NCBI GenBank assembly: GCA_022822445.1
Contig: JAJEBR010000115.1
Location: 1 to 64,000 of the forward strand
Source: Gemmatimonadota bacterium
GTDB lineage: Bacteria > Gemmatimonadota > Gemmatimonadetes > Longimicrobiales > Gaopeijiaceae
DNA: 64,000 nucleotides
Reading direction: 5' to 3'
The translations under genes were made by a program, and so were the position numbers. Of this stretch, positions 25,910-35,368 are shown one piece after another. Positions within the stretch are counted from its first letter, which is position 1, and each line of letters starts with the position of its first letter. Under the pieces are notes generated by a model. It was not told where the DNA came from, ran no database searches, and saw only the letters and a program-made list of their open reading frames with translations.

Positions 25910-28900
25910 TCAGTCGAAGGCACCACCAGTCGGCGGAGCAAGGTTGATCGTCAGCGCCTGAATCTCGTCGATCGGCATGTCGGCGTTCACGATCAGGTTC
26001 ATCAGCTCCTCCTGGCGGGGCTGACCGAACACAAGTCGGTACGCGGCCAGTTGGCGCTTCAGGAGCTTCAGTGCGGCAACCTCGCTGGTGTAGGGGAGTA
26101 GCGGCACGCGACGCTCCACCCGGCAGGGTCCTTCGGCGATCCAGTGCGGGACCAGGTCCGACTGGTGGGCGGCGCGGGCTGCTTGCACGGCGTCGTGGAA
26201 GATGAGAGACCACAGATCGTCGCCCGGCGACCAGCGCGCCAAAGCCATTTCGGAATGCGCCGCGGCGACGTTCTTCCTTACCGCGTGGCCCTTGTACCGA
26301 TGCACGCGTCCCTCCCGCTGTTCGAGGTCAACCGGGTTGCCGGGCAGGTTCCAGTGTATCAGCCGGTGGCACCAGGGATGGAAGTCGAGCCCTTCCTGTC
26401 CGATCGAGGTCGAGGTGAGTACGAAGGGGCGAAACGGGCTGTTGAACGCGATCCTCACAGCGTCCTGGCTGATGTGACCAACACCGTCTTCGCCGCGCAG
26501 GTGGCCGAAGCGCAGCGCGAAGACGGTGCGGACTCGAAAGTCGGGCGGGTCGTCGACGGCGGAATCTGTGCCCGAGAGCGAGAAGAGTCGGGCGTGAACG
26601 CGCGCTCGGACGGGACTGATCCCCTTTACGAGCCAGCGGGCACAGCGTGTTGCCGTCGCGTCAGGATCAGCGTCGGGTACCCAGGAGTGCTGGTCCCACA
26701 GCAGGTGAAACTGTTCGTCGAGAACCGCTTGAAGGTTGCCATGGCGACAGTACTCGAGCACGAGCCGCCAGTACGCGATATCGTCGCCCGCCGCGTCTCC
26801 TTGGGTGGTCGAATGGCGAAGCATGGAGATCACCGCCGGACGGTTGAACAGGCTCCAGAAAGCTTCGGCGACGGCGACGGCGAGCCGCCGCCGCGTTAAA
26901 TTGGTCAACCGGCTGGAAAATGCCCCGAGGGCACGCGTCGCGAGCATTGCGGGCGAGCCGAGCGCGACCTCGGTGACGAGTTCAACAAGGTGAGGAGGGC
27001 GGCGCCCCAAGCGGCCCGCTTCGAGTTCCAGGAGGTCGTCCAGATAAGAGTCGAAAAGCTCTGGATTAGGCTTGGCAAGGGGATTCGAATCCCACAGACC
27101 AGTCAGCTCCCCTGTTCTCCACTGCTCCAGGAATCTCCGCAGCCCAGGATCCAGTAGGAGCGGTATCGCCCATTCCCATCGGTCATCGATCGGGCCATCG
27201 GGGGGATCAGGCAGGCCCGACAACAGCGCCGTCACGCGTTCGCGCACCCACCGGCGGCGATCCGCGCCCAACGGAGCGCCCAAGGGATGTGCGTGGTCGG
27301 CCAAAGGCAGACACGGTAGCAACAGCAGCAGGAGCCGGTGGCGCGACCGGCGACCATCGACAGGCTGTGTGAAGCGAAGAAGAGGCCTCTGCTGGGCATC
27401 GGGGTTCTCGTAGCTGCCAATGCGTCCGCCCGCCATCCGTCGTTCCGCCTCGTAGCTGAGCACGCCGCTGACCACGTCGGGCACGACATTCCACGCTGAG
27501 AACATCAGTGACTTGGTCGCCCCGGCTGCGTTGGCGTAGGCACCCTCCAATGGCCAGTACGGAACCGTAGGGGGCAGCCACAGCAGCCGCCACAAGCCAT
27601 CGCGGTCCAGGTGAGACGTGGCCATCTCGCGCAGCTTGCCGTTGGCCGGGTCGATCGCCGACCAGGTCCCCAGAGCTTTTCTATCCAGGAATGACTCACC
27701 ATGCCGCTGAAGCACCGCTCGCACCTTTTGCGGCGCGTGCGCGATCGTGCTGGCGAGGCGCTCGTTGACCTTGTAGCCGCGCATGAAGTGGGCGAGGTAC
27801 GGAGCGGATTTCCAGAATGGCATCGGGTCGCGGTCGCCCACCGCTTGGAACAGGGCGTCGGCAGCGAGGTATTGGCGCACGTCCGAAGCGCGGATCGAAG
27901 TCGATACATCGGGTGCGGCAACCATCGCGTCCCGGTCACCGCTCGCCGCAACCCGCTCGGTGCGGGCCATGACCGCCCGAAGAAGATGCTCCACGTTGCG
28001 TTTCGCACCTCGAGCAGCCCGCAAGGCGTCTTGGCCCGCGGGCGCAGAACCGTGCGAAGCGACTCGCTTGAGCGAACGCGCGAATTGTCTGAGACCCTCG
28101 CTCAGTGTGTCGACCCGCTCCGTCCGATTGCCGAACAGGAACCTGGTGGTGGCCAAAAAGTCCTCGTAATGGTCCTCCCGGTCGATCTCGGCGTCGGAGG
28201 TGTAGAGCTTGTACGGCGTGGCCGAAAGGAGCAGGGTGCGCACAGGGCGCCCGTCATGAGCGTCGATCCGGAACAACGCTTGTGCGAGACGGGCTGCCTC
28301 GCTCTGGTGGTCTGGATTCGTCTCCAGCAGAGGCTTGAAGCGCTGGAACTCATCCAGGACAATCAGGTCAGGCTCGAGTACCTCCAGACAGATGCCTGCA
28401 AGCAGCAGCCGCAGCCGGCCGATCAGTTCGTTGCGCGTTCGTCGGGCCTCGCTCGGCCAAGCGCTCCGGTAGCGAAAGAACCAGCGATCCAGCGCGTCGT
28501 GAATACCTTGCTGCAGTGCCTCGTCTGCCTTGAGGCTCTCGACGAAACGGGCCCGGATCCCTGATTCGATGGGCAGATGGCGGTCCTTGAGCCCCCGCCG
28601 CCAGTCATCTCTACGTGTGACCCCAGCCTGCAACAGATTTGCGAGTGGTATCCAGCGCCGGATCACCGGGTGCAACAGACGAAAGAGCACCTCGCGCTCG
28701 CAGCGCTGACCGCTCTGATGTCCGAGCTTGAACGATGTGCCGGGCGTGAAGCTGACGAAGTTGAGCTTCCTTTCGAGCACGCCGGTGGCACCGTGCCGAG
28801 GCGCAAGTTCAGTCGCGAGCATCGTGAGTCTGGTCGCCCTGGCGTAGGATCCCTCGTCGCCATCGCCGATCGTCAGCTTCGGAAGGTTGGCCCGCGCGAT

Positions 28901-29140
28901 GCTGCCGTTGCTGCAGATGTACACGACATCGATCCGGTTGACGGCCTCCCAGAGGTGATCAATGGTCCGTGCGATGATTCCTCGGGCAACCAGGGTCTTG
29001 CCCAGACCCACTTCGTCGGCGACCAGGAAGCGCGAGCTGCTGTCGCCGGCCCGAAAGAGGCGGTGGAAGGCATGATCGACCGTCCGCCGCTGGAACGGCT
29101 TAAGCGGCCTCATGATGTGCTCGACGGATGGCCGTTTCAT
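25910..29140 (-). CDS. superfamily 2 helicase (SNF2-like)
   Basis: A 1076-residue ATPase: Walker A ADEVGLGKTL at ~41-50, Walker B VLDEFQRF with DEFQ at 263-266, motif III LLLSATPY at 303-310, and C-terminal motifs V-VI near 910-960 (LTSTSIGQEGLDFHPW, LEQREGRVHRYKGH). The ATG at 29140 overlaps the phospholipase D stop by one base (TAATG) with AGGA just upstream. Third gene of a tight DUF6361 - PLD - helicase operon; probably remodels or unwinds nucleic acid so the PLD protein can act. Confidence 0.9.
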   Translation of the reverse strand: MKRPSVEHIMRPLKPFQRRTVDHAFHRLFRAGDSSSRFLVADEVGLGKTLVARGIIARTIDHLWEAVNRIDVVYICSNGSIARANLPKLTIGDGDEGSYARATRLTMLATELAPRHGATGVLERKLNFVSFTPGTSFKLGHQSGQRCEREVLFRLLHPVIRRWIPLANLLQAGVTRRDDWRRGLKDRHLPIESGIRARFVESLKADEALQQGIHDALDRWFFRYRSAWPSEARRTRNELIGRLRLLLAGICLEVLEPDLIVLDEFQRFKPLLETNPDHQSEAARLAQALFRIDAHDGRPVRTLLLSATPYKLYTSDAEIDREDHYEDFLATTRFLFGNRTERVDTLSEGLRQFARSLKRVASHGSAPAGQDALRAARGAKRNVEHLLRAVMARTERVAASGDRDAMVAAPDVSTSIRASDVRQYLAADALFQAVGDRDPMPFWKSAPYLAHFMRGYKVNERLASTIAHAPQKVRAVLQRHGESFLDRKALGTWSAIDPANGKLREMATSHLDRDGLWRLLWLPPTVPYWPLEGAYANAAGATKSLMFSAWNVVPDVVSGVLSYEAERRMAGGRIGSYENPDAQQRPLLRFTQPVDGRRSRHRLLLLLLPCLPLADHAHPLGAPLGADRRRWVRERVTALLSGLPDPPDGPIDDRWEWAIPLLLDPGLRRFLEQWRTGELTGLWDSNPLAKPNPELFDSYLDDLLELEAGRLGRRPPHLVELVTEVALGSPAMLATRALGAFSSRLTNLTRRRLAVAVAEAFWSLFNRPAVISMLRHSTTQGDAAGDDIAYWRLVLEYCRHGNLQAVLDEQFHLLWDQHSWVPDADPDATATRCARWLVKGISPVRARVHARLFSLSGTDSAVDDPPDFRVRTVFALRFGHLRGEDGVGHISQDAVRIAFNSPFRPFVLTSTSIGQEGLDFHPWCHRLIHWNLPGNPVDLEQREGRVHRYKGHAVRKNVAAAHSEMALARWSPGDDLWSLIFHDAVQAARAAHQSDLVPHWIAEGPCRVERRVPLLPYTSEVAALKLLKRQLAAYRLVFGQPRQEELMNLIVNADMPIDEIQALTINLAPPTGGAFD

Positions 29141-31005
29141 TATCCTGCTCGCTCCCGGATGGCCGACTCCACCGCCTTCCACACGCTCAGGAAATCGTCA
29201 GGGATAACCGCGCGCCCCCTCTCGGTCTTGCTAAGGTCGGCGATCAACCGGCGCACGGGATCCAGGCGCTCTGGAGCCCTTGATGCCGTACGGACGAGAT
29301 CCTCCAACAGGGTTTCGGAGTCGAGACTCGGCCCTTCATCGCTGCCATCGGCTCCGCCGCCTCCCGCACCCGTCCAGCCGGTCAAGGCGTCAAGATCCCC
29401 GAGAAGTGCTCGCAGAAAGCGGAGAAAGCGCCCAGGATCGCTGATCAAGCTGACCAGGGCGTGGTGCATGCGACCCCCCGGCATGCCCCGAGCAGGAAGC
29501 CTCAGAGTGAGGCGCACATCGTCCACGCCGCGGACCGGAACCGACAGCCGAAAGGCGACGAAACGAGTCAAGTGCTGGATCGGGAGGGTTAACTCCGGTG
29601 CCGGATGCAGCGGGCGAGCCGTCTCCTCGCCCACCGAGATGGGCCACACCACGACGTCTACTGCGGCCAGCGCGGGCAGAGGTTGAAGACCCGGCCCGCC
29701 GAAGTCCAGCGTCCACGTCCACTCCTCGCCAGACCTGGAACACGCCACCTTCATGTCGGCTTCCAGCAGCGCGTCCTGAGCGGCGGTCAATCGCCCGCGC
29801 GCCTCGACCACCTCCGGCTCGACGTCTTTACTCTCGATCCGTTGGTAGGAAGTGCAGAGCTGGCCGAACCCGGACTCCAGAAAGCGATCGATTCCGCAAC
29901 CGCTCTGCCCGTGCGGCCGTCCCCTGCGCGCGCTGATCTCCGCAAGCGCCTCGACGTTGCGTCCATGGAGGGCAGCGGCAGTGAGGTTGGCCGAGCCTAT
30001 GTACCAGGTGACATCCCAGCCGTGCTCCACGGCGATGAGCTTGGCATGAAGGCCGGATGGGCGTACGGCGGAACCCTCTGCCTCTTCATCGAGCGCGTGG
30101 TCCGACAGTGTGCGTACGTCGTTCCAAGCAGACAGGGCGTCGTCGGGTAGCTTGTCTAGTTCGCTCTGCAAGCTCACCAGAAGCCGCTCGCCCCGAGCGG
30201 GGCCGCGGACCGCCTTCAGACCGGTCCGGTTGACGAAGGGAGCGACGGCTAGAGTGCGTCGTCCATCCAAGATTGGGCGCCACGGCGCGCGGGCTCCGCG
30301 CAGGCCCACGACGTGGAATCTGATTGGATCCTCGAAGAATCCGGGGGGAGCCGGGAATCGAGCTCGGTTGATCTGATCCGCCAGCGTCCTTACGCGGGCG
30401 ACCGAGTCCGTCGGGACCGATGTCGTGGCCAAGTCGGGGAGTGCACGGATCAGGTCCGCCAGCGGCTGGCTCGGCTCGACCAGACCTTCCGGATCCGGGT
30501 TTGCTTCGCTCGCCAGTGCGACATCCCAGGATTGGTCGAAGGTCAGGTTTCTGGTCAAGACCGCGACGCGCAGGAGTAGTGGATGGTCCGGCGGGTCTTG
30601 GTCGTCCGCCCGACCCGCCTCTGTGGCGCTCCCGGGCTCCATTGGCTTGAACCGCGCCACCCAAACTTTCGGATGGAAGACCCCACCGCCCGGAGCTCGA
30701 ACGGGGTGCACGCTCGATTCGAGCACCGAATAGAGCTCACGGGGCGCTTGTGGGATGGCAATCCCCGATCGATCCACGAAGAGCTGAATCCGCTCACCAG
30801 CCCTCCGCAGCGCTTCAAGCAGGAGCAACGGATCGGCGAGCAGTTCCTCAAGGCCGCCTTCAGTCTCGGACACTACGCTGAGCGGCAGGGCGAGCAGCGC
30901 CTCCAGGTCCAGCGTGTAGGAAGTGAGGACAGCCAGGTCGAGGGTGTAGCCGCTGGGAGGGCGAAGCAGATCGAAGGCGACGGTCCGCGAGTCAGGCGAA
31001 AGCAT
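29140..31005 (-). CDS. phospholipase D-like nuclease domain protein
   Basis: A 621-residue protein with two HxK catalytic half-motifs: FHPKVWVARF at 110-119 followed by TRNLT, and GLHAKLIAV at ~319-327 followed by YIGSANLT. No signal peptide, so it acts in the cytoplasm, more likely as a nuclease than a lipase. The ATG at 31005 overlaps the DUF6361 stop by one base (TGATG), and its own stop overlaps the helicase start, so translation of the three is coupled. Confidence 0.87.
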   Translation of the reverse strand: MLSPDSRTVAFDLLRPPSGYTLDLAVLTSYTLDLEALLALPLSVVSETEGGLEELLADPLLLLEALRRAGERIQLFVDRSGIAIPQAPRELYSVLESSVHPVRAPGGGVFHPKVWVARFKPMEPGSATEAGRADDQDPPDHPLLLRVAVLTRNLTFDQSWDVALASEANPDPEGLVEPSQPLADLIRALPDLATTSVPTDSVARVRTLADQINRARFPAPPGFFEDPIRFHVVGLRGARAPWRPILDGRRTLAVAPFVNRTGLKAVRGPARGERLLVSLQSELDKLPDDALSAWNDVRTLSDHALDEEAEGSAVRPSGLHAKLIAVEHGWDVTWYIGSANLTAAALHGRNVEALAEISARRGRPHGQSGCGIDRFLESGFGQLCTSYQRIESKDVEPEVVEARGRLTAAQDALLEADMKVACSRSGEEWTWTLDFGGPGLQPLPALAAVDVVVWPISVGEETARPLHPAPELTLPIQHLTRFVAFRLSVPVRGVDDVRLTLRLPARGMPGGRMHHALVSLISDPGRFLRFLRALLGDLDALTGWTGAGGGGADGSDEGPSLDSETLLEDLVRTASRAPERLDPVRRLIADLSKTERGRAVIPDDFLSVWKAVESAIRERAG

Positions 31006-32231
31006 CAAGCCGTCAGTCCACGGTGCAGGTCATCGAGAAGAACGTGCACGCGGCGCCAGCGGAACTCCATCCGTCCCACACCCGCGGCACCGTTCCAGTC
31101 CAGAAGTCTGGCCGCATTGTCGAACCTTGACCGGGGCCCTTTGAGCTGCCTCTCCCGGGCCGCCACCAGATTGCGCAGTCGAAGGTCGCTGGCGACTCTT
31201 CCGGACCCACCGCGCGTGGCGCCAACAGTCTCACTGATGCGGGCGGACCAGGACTCGACAAAGCTCTGCTGCTGGCCCCGGACGCGTACGCCGTGTTGGG
31301 CCGCGAAACCCCACAGTTCGTCCGGGCGGTAGGCGCCCTCCTCGGCCTCGCGTTCCGCCCATTTGGAGATTCTCCGCTGGTAGGAATCGATCCGGGCCTC
31401 GTCGTCGTCGCTTCCGTGCTTGGCGTGCCGCTCTTCAGCCAGCAGGAGGTTGTAGAGCAGGGGGGCTCCCTCGAAATGCAGGGAGAACCGTCGCGCAAGC
31501 TGGACGACCTCACGGACCCGCGGGCCCGCATCCCGGGCAGCAGGTTGAGCCCATGGCGGGCCTTTGACCACTTGGCCGACCGCGCCGGCGAGATGTGCCA
31601 GCATCGTGCCCGCGCATCGCTCCTCGATCCTTCCCGCAACGAACTCTGCTTCTTCGAGCGTGAGGGCGAACGAGATCCCGGCCGGGAAGTCGTCTGGTTG
31701 CCTGGGCAACCGGGGGTGCCAATTGGGACGGCGCAGGTCCACGACTCCGGGGTCATCGGCGGTGACTTCAGCGCTCAGGCCTCGGCCCGCCAGCCTGCCG
31801 AGGTTGCGGTGATACCAAGTTTGACTTCGGTCGTGCTGAAACACACCCCAGCGTACAAGCGTGTACCAGTACACCGAGCTGGGCAGCCGCCCCAACGATG
31901 CTCCGGCACGGGCGCCAATGATGCCGTACTCGTTGCTGTCACGGAGCGGCTGGATAAGGGCGGTTTCGTCCCTGCGCCCCGCGGTCGCGACATCGGTGCT
32001 GCCGGTCTTTGCTGCTTCGAGTCGCTGGTAGATCCACGGAACGAACAGGACGTACCGCAGTCGGGTATGCAGGATGGATGTCCCCGGGAACAGAGCGCCG
32101 GAGAAGCCGTCGCGCAGCGTGGCCAGACCCATTTCGTCAACGGTTTCCGGCTCGTTGAACAAGTTCAGGACGCGTCGCATCCTGCTGCGGTCTCCCGAGG
32201 TCAGGTCAAGCCAGGTCAGCGTTCCTTCCAA
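31005..32231 (-). CDS. DUF6361 family protein
   Basis: A 408-residue protein. LTWLDLTSGDRSRMRRVLNL, DEMGLATLRDGFSGALFPGT and HTRLRYVLFVPWIYQRLE are characteristic of DUF6361. The TTG start at 32231 is set by a strong AAGGAGG 5-11 bases upstream. First gene of the operon with PLD and helicase genes. I know no assigned activity; repeated company with helicases and PLD proteins suggests a defence complex (inference). Copy 7 of the 39-bp element lies ~140 bases upstream. Confidence 0.85.
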   Translation of the reverse strand: MEGTLTWLDLTSGDRSRMRRVLNLFNEPETVDEMGLATLRDGFSGALFPGTSILHTRLRYVLFVPWIYQRLEAAKTGSTDVATAGRRDETALIQPLRDSNEYGIIGARAGASLGRLPSSVYWYTLVRWGVFQHDRSQTWYHRNLGRLAGRGLSAEVTADDPGVVDLRRPNWHPRLPRQPDDFPAGISFALTLEEAEFVAGRIEERCAGTMLAHLAGAVGQVVKGPPWAQPAARDAGPRVREVVQLARRFSLHFEGAPLLYNLLLAEERHAKHGSDDDEARIDSYQRRISKWAEREAEEGAYRPDELWGFAAQHGVRVRGQQQSFVESWSARISETVGATRGGSGRVASDLRLRNLVAARERQLKGPRSRFDNAARLLDWNGAAGVGRMEFRWRRVHVLLDDLHRGLTA

Positions 32232-32240
32232 TTCACCTCC

Positions 32241-32660
32241 TTATTGCTTCTCTTGCGGCCCCGCCTCCCCCCCGCCCGGAATCAGCCGGACGGTCCGTGA
32301 AAGGAGTTGCCACCACCTTCGGTCGATGATGCTGAGGCGACCGGTCACGCCGATTCCGGATCCGCGATGTCAAGAGTACATGACAGATTGTCATGTTTGC
32401 CTTACATAGCTCGAAGCCGTCGAGTGAGCGCTGAATGTCTGCGGGATGGTGAGGGGGCTAGACGGAGACCAAGATGCGGGTGTCTCCATCCGGTTGCAAT
32501 CCCGCAGCAGGTTCAGTTGGAACGCGTCCGGCCCTAGGAATCACCCCAAACCGCATGCGGCCGAGAATGGTCCGTGCCCGCCTGATGAAGGCCTAGACGC
32601 GGGGAATCCAGGACGCCGGCGAAGTTGACGAGATCAAGAATGACCCAGGGGCGGCGATGG
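32241..32660. other. intergenic region with one 39-bp element
   Basis: No gene found. Contains repeat copy 7 at 32368-32406 and presumably the promoter of the DUF6361 operon, which I cannot pinpoint. Confidence 0.5.
32368..32406. repeat. 39-bp four-half-site element, copy 7
   Basis: TGTCA, 8 bases, TGACA, GAT, TGTCA, 8 bases, TTACA; all four half-sites fit. Upstream of the DUF6361/PLD/helicase operon and downstream of the PIN gene. Confidence 0.86.
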
Positions 32661-33212
32661 TCACTCCACCGACTTCCTCCAGTCAGTCGTGAAGTCCAGC
32701 TCCCTTGCAAACTGGAATGGGTTGAGAGTCTCAATCCCGAATCTCTTGGCAACATCGGGGATCTTGCGGTTCGCTCGCTTCTTCTTGGGCCTGGAGACCT
32801 CCGTCGTGACAATACAGCGGCCAGCGGGGTTCACGAGCGCATACGCGATCAGAAACGGATCACGACCCAGCTTCACGAGCTCGTGCTCGTTCAGATTGGG
32901 TGCGTATCCTACTGCCAAGACCCGCCGCACGAGGGCCGGGTCAGGCTCTTCGTCCAGAGGAATCGCGTCTTTCACGTCGGCCGACTTGAGCCAATCGAGA
33001 AGGTCGTCCATTCCCTTCCGAGGGCGCCCACGCTTCACTTCCTCAAGAATCTCGGCGGGAACCTTGACCCTGCCCGCCGCCGCCTGATGCTGGAGCCAAT
33101 CCCAAAACTCGGGTACTCGCGCCACCGCATAGTAGTCCCGATGAGCCGTGATCAGGACGTTGGCGTCGAGCAAGTAGAGCACGTCCGACCTGGTAGGCGA
33201 CGGTCCCGTCAC
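32661..33212 (-). CDS. DUF4411 PIN-like protein
   Basis: A 183-residue protein: LYLLDANVLITAHRDYYAVA (first Asp) and FWDWLQHQAAAGRVKVPAEI are the DUF4411 opening; LGRDPFLIAYAL and IVTTEVSRPKKKRANRKIPD the later conserved part. The GTG at 33212 overlaps the XRE-ImmA stop (GTGA). Probably an RNase toxin held in check by its upstream partner, the same organisation as 18461/18458. Confidence 0.83.
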   Translation of the reverse strand: MTGPSPTRSDVLYLLDANVLITAHRDYYAVARVPEFWDWLQHQAAAGRVKVPAEILEEVKRGRPRKGMDDLLDWLKSADVKDAIPLDEEPDPALVRRVLAVGYAPNLNEHELVKLGRDPFLIAYALVNPAGRCIVTTEVSRPKKKRANRKIPDVAKRFGIETLNPFQFARELDFTTDWRKSVE

Positions 33213-34396
33213 CCGGCCGCCGCGTTCGTGTGGGCGTTGCGCGGGTTGACGCCCAGCACTTTCCCGACCTTCGTGGCGGTAAGGGATCCCGATGCTTCCA
33301 GCCGAAACGTCAATTCGATCAGACGCGAGCCCAGTGAATGCCTGACCAATACGCCATAAGCGGGGCCGCTGTCTCTTTCGGCCAACCGTTGACGTTCGCG
33401 TTGCCTGCTCGCGAGCCACTGGCTGCGAAACAGTCCTTGGAGAGCCAGCCAGGTCTCTCTTTCGATTGCGGCGTCGAGGTACAACCGGTAGGCAACCATC
33501 GAAGAGCTGACGTTGCGAGCCCGGGCAAAGTCGGTGATCGTTCGGGCCCGGGCGTCCACGTCCCCCGCATCCGCCTTGCGGAGCGCCTCAAGCTCTGTGT
33601 CCGGCAGCAGGAAGCTGGAGGCCACCCTGTTGCAGTACACCTCCACGGGATCTGTTGGATCGCCCGCGCTCACGCCGGGCTCGCGGAGCCACAGATGAGC
33701 GAGTTCGTGTAGCAACGTGAAGGATCGTGCGCCCGCGGAGTCCTTGGGGTTGATGACGACGAACGGCGCGAAATCGTCCACTAGTGCGAATCCCCGAAAA
33801 ACCTCCACATCCAGGTCGGTGTGATGGCTCCCCAGGTTGCCCAGAAGCAGGACAAAGATGCCGGCGTGCTCGGTGTGCGACCGGAGAAGCCGGAACGCCT
33901 CGTCCGGATTGCTGGCGGCCCGGAACTCGGCTGGTTGGAGTCCGAGCGTGTCGCCGATGTCGGCAACCACGCGCGTGACCGGCGTGTCGATGGTCGCGGA
34001 CCCGAGAAACCGGAGGGGCGCCAGGTCTTCGTCATCGTCCAGCATGGCCGAGCGCAGCAGCCCTTGGCGGGCCTGGACATTCCGGACGAGAGCGTCGAGC
34101 ACTGCCTCGTCCCTCGCGGATCGGTCCGTCGAAGGTGCGCGAAAGTCCCTGCCCCAGTTCGCCCGCCCAGGGGGTTCCGACAGGTACAGCGCCACGAGCG
34201 GCCGATGGTACTGCCTCGCCATCCTGGACAGCATAGCGCGGGTCGGCGGCCGTTCGCCGTCCTCCATCGCCCTCAGCCGGTCGACTGCCATGGCAGTCTT
34301 CGTGTCGGCGATGGCCAGCTTCCTGGCGGCCTCTTCCCGGGTTAGCCCTGCGGTCTCGCGGGCCCACCTGAGGATGTCGGGGTTTACCTGGGGCAC
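33209..34396 (-). CDS. XRE-family regulator with ImmA/IrrE zinc peptidase domain
   Basis: A 395-residue protein from the GTG at 34396 with AAGGAG 6-11 bases upstream. Helix-turn-helix at ~12-60 (WARETAGLTREEAARKLAIA), ImmA/IrrE domain with HELAH at 230-234 and a conserved EVYCNRVASSFLLP. Known members cleave a repressor or antitoxin after DNA damage or phage signals. Translationally coupled to the DUF4411 PIN gene. Confidence 0.87.
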   Translation of the reverse strand: MPQVNPDILRWARETAGLTREEAARKLAIADTKTAMAVDRLRAMEDGERPPTRAMLSRMARQYHRPLVALYLSEPPGRANWGRDFRAPSTDRSARDEAVLDALVRNVQARQGLLRSAMLDDDEDLAPLRFLGSATIDTPVTRVVADIGDTLGLQPAEFRAASNPDEAFRLLRSHTEHAGIFVLLLGNLGSHHTDLDVEVFRGFALVDDFAPFVVINPKDSAGARSFTLLHELAHLWLREPGVSAGDPTDPVEVYCNRVASSFLLPDTELEALRKADAGDVDARARTITDFARARNVSSSMVAYRLYLDAAIERETWLALQGLFRSQWLASRQRERQRLAERDSGPAYGVLVRHSLGSRLIELTFRLEASGSLTATKVGKVLGVNPRNAHTNAAAG

Positions 34397-34734
34397 GTCC
34401 GCTCCTTTGGGTTCGGTGATTCCTCGAAGATGGGCAGAATCGTGGGAAGGCGCTATGGCGGAATCGGTCAGGATCATCGTCTGGAGTATCGGCGCGAGCG
34501 CTGAGTTGGACGTGTCGCTGCCGACGGGCGAAGCCACGAAATGGAGGCCGACGTTCGGCCCGTGGGGGACCCGGAGAGCGATGTCGGGAGTCAGTGGCAT
34601 CCCAACCTCCTAACTCCCCGCCGAAACACTGGCACGATGTCGTCAACAACCCCACCTTCGGGAACACCATCTTCGACCGCCTGCCCACCGCTCCCACCGC
34701 ATCACCCCCAATGAACCCGAGCATGCCCAGCCCA

Positions 34735-35316
34735 ATGTCCCACAGCCACTTCCTCGAACTGCGTGAGGCGATACACGCCAGGCTCCGAACGCTTCGCCCT
34801 CCGTCCTGGGAAGAGCAGGTGGAGGATTATCCCTGGCTCTACGGGGCCCTCGGTGACCATGGCGCCGACGTCATGTTCGTGTGCGAGAACCCGTCGCTGT
34901 CAGGACTCCGAGCGGTCGTAGAGAGCCCTCTCGGTGGCCCGCCCGACTTCGATACTCAATGGACCGGGAATCCCGCCAACCGCCGGGACAGGCGCTTCCG
35001 CAAGGTGCTGTGCGATCTGGGATTGAAGGACGGTTCAATCTGGGAGCCCGGCGGCTGGCACTGCTACATCACGAACGTCATCAAGCAGGCGGCTATTGTG
35101 AGCGAGTGGGGGGAATCCCCTTTGGGATGCAAAGCTGCGAGCGGCTCGTCAGTGGAGCGGAATCCTCCAGATGGAGTTCGACGTCGTCCGGCCGAGTACC
35201 GTGTTTTGTGTCGGTGGCAACGCTCATCGGATGGTGCAGCCGTGAATCGGCGCCGGAACGTCCAACCCGGCGTTTCTCTGAAGCCACTGCGCGACGGTAT
35301 TGCGCCGCATCTGTAG
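34735..35316 (+). pseudogene. uracil-DNA glycosylase-like protein, frameshifted
   Basis: MSHSHFLELREAIHARLRTL, then GALGDHGADVMFVCENPSLS and DRRFRKVLCDLGLKDG, then WHCYITNVIKQAA look like a UDG-superfamily fold. Around 35110-35128 (G- and C-rich runs) the frame shifts; the next frame reads GILQMEFDVVRPSTVFCVGG and NAHRMV, hits TGA about 35246, then gives GAGTSNPAFL. Two lesions make it dead. Confidence 0.6.
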
Positions 35317-35368
35317 GGGGGAGACGATTCGCGACCGCCGAGCAGTTTCGACAGGGATCGTGCGCCGA

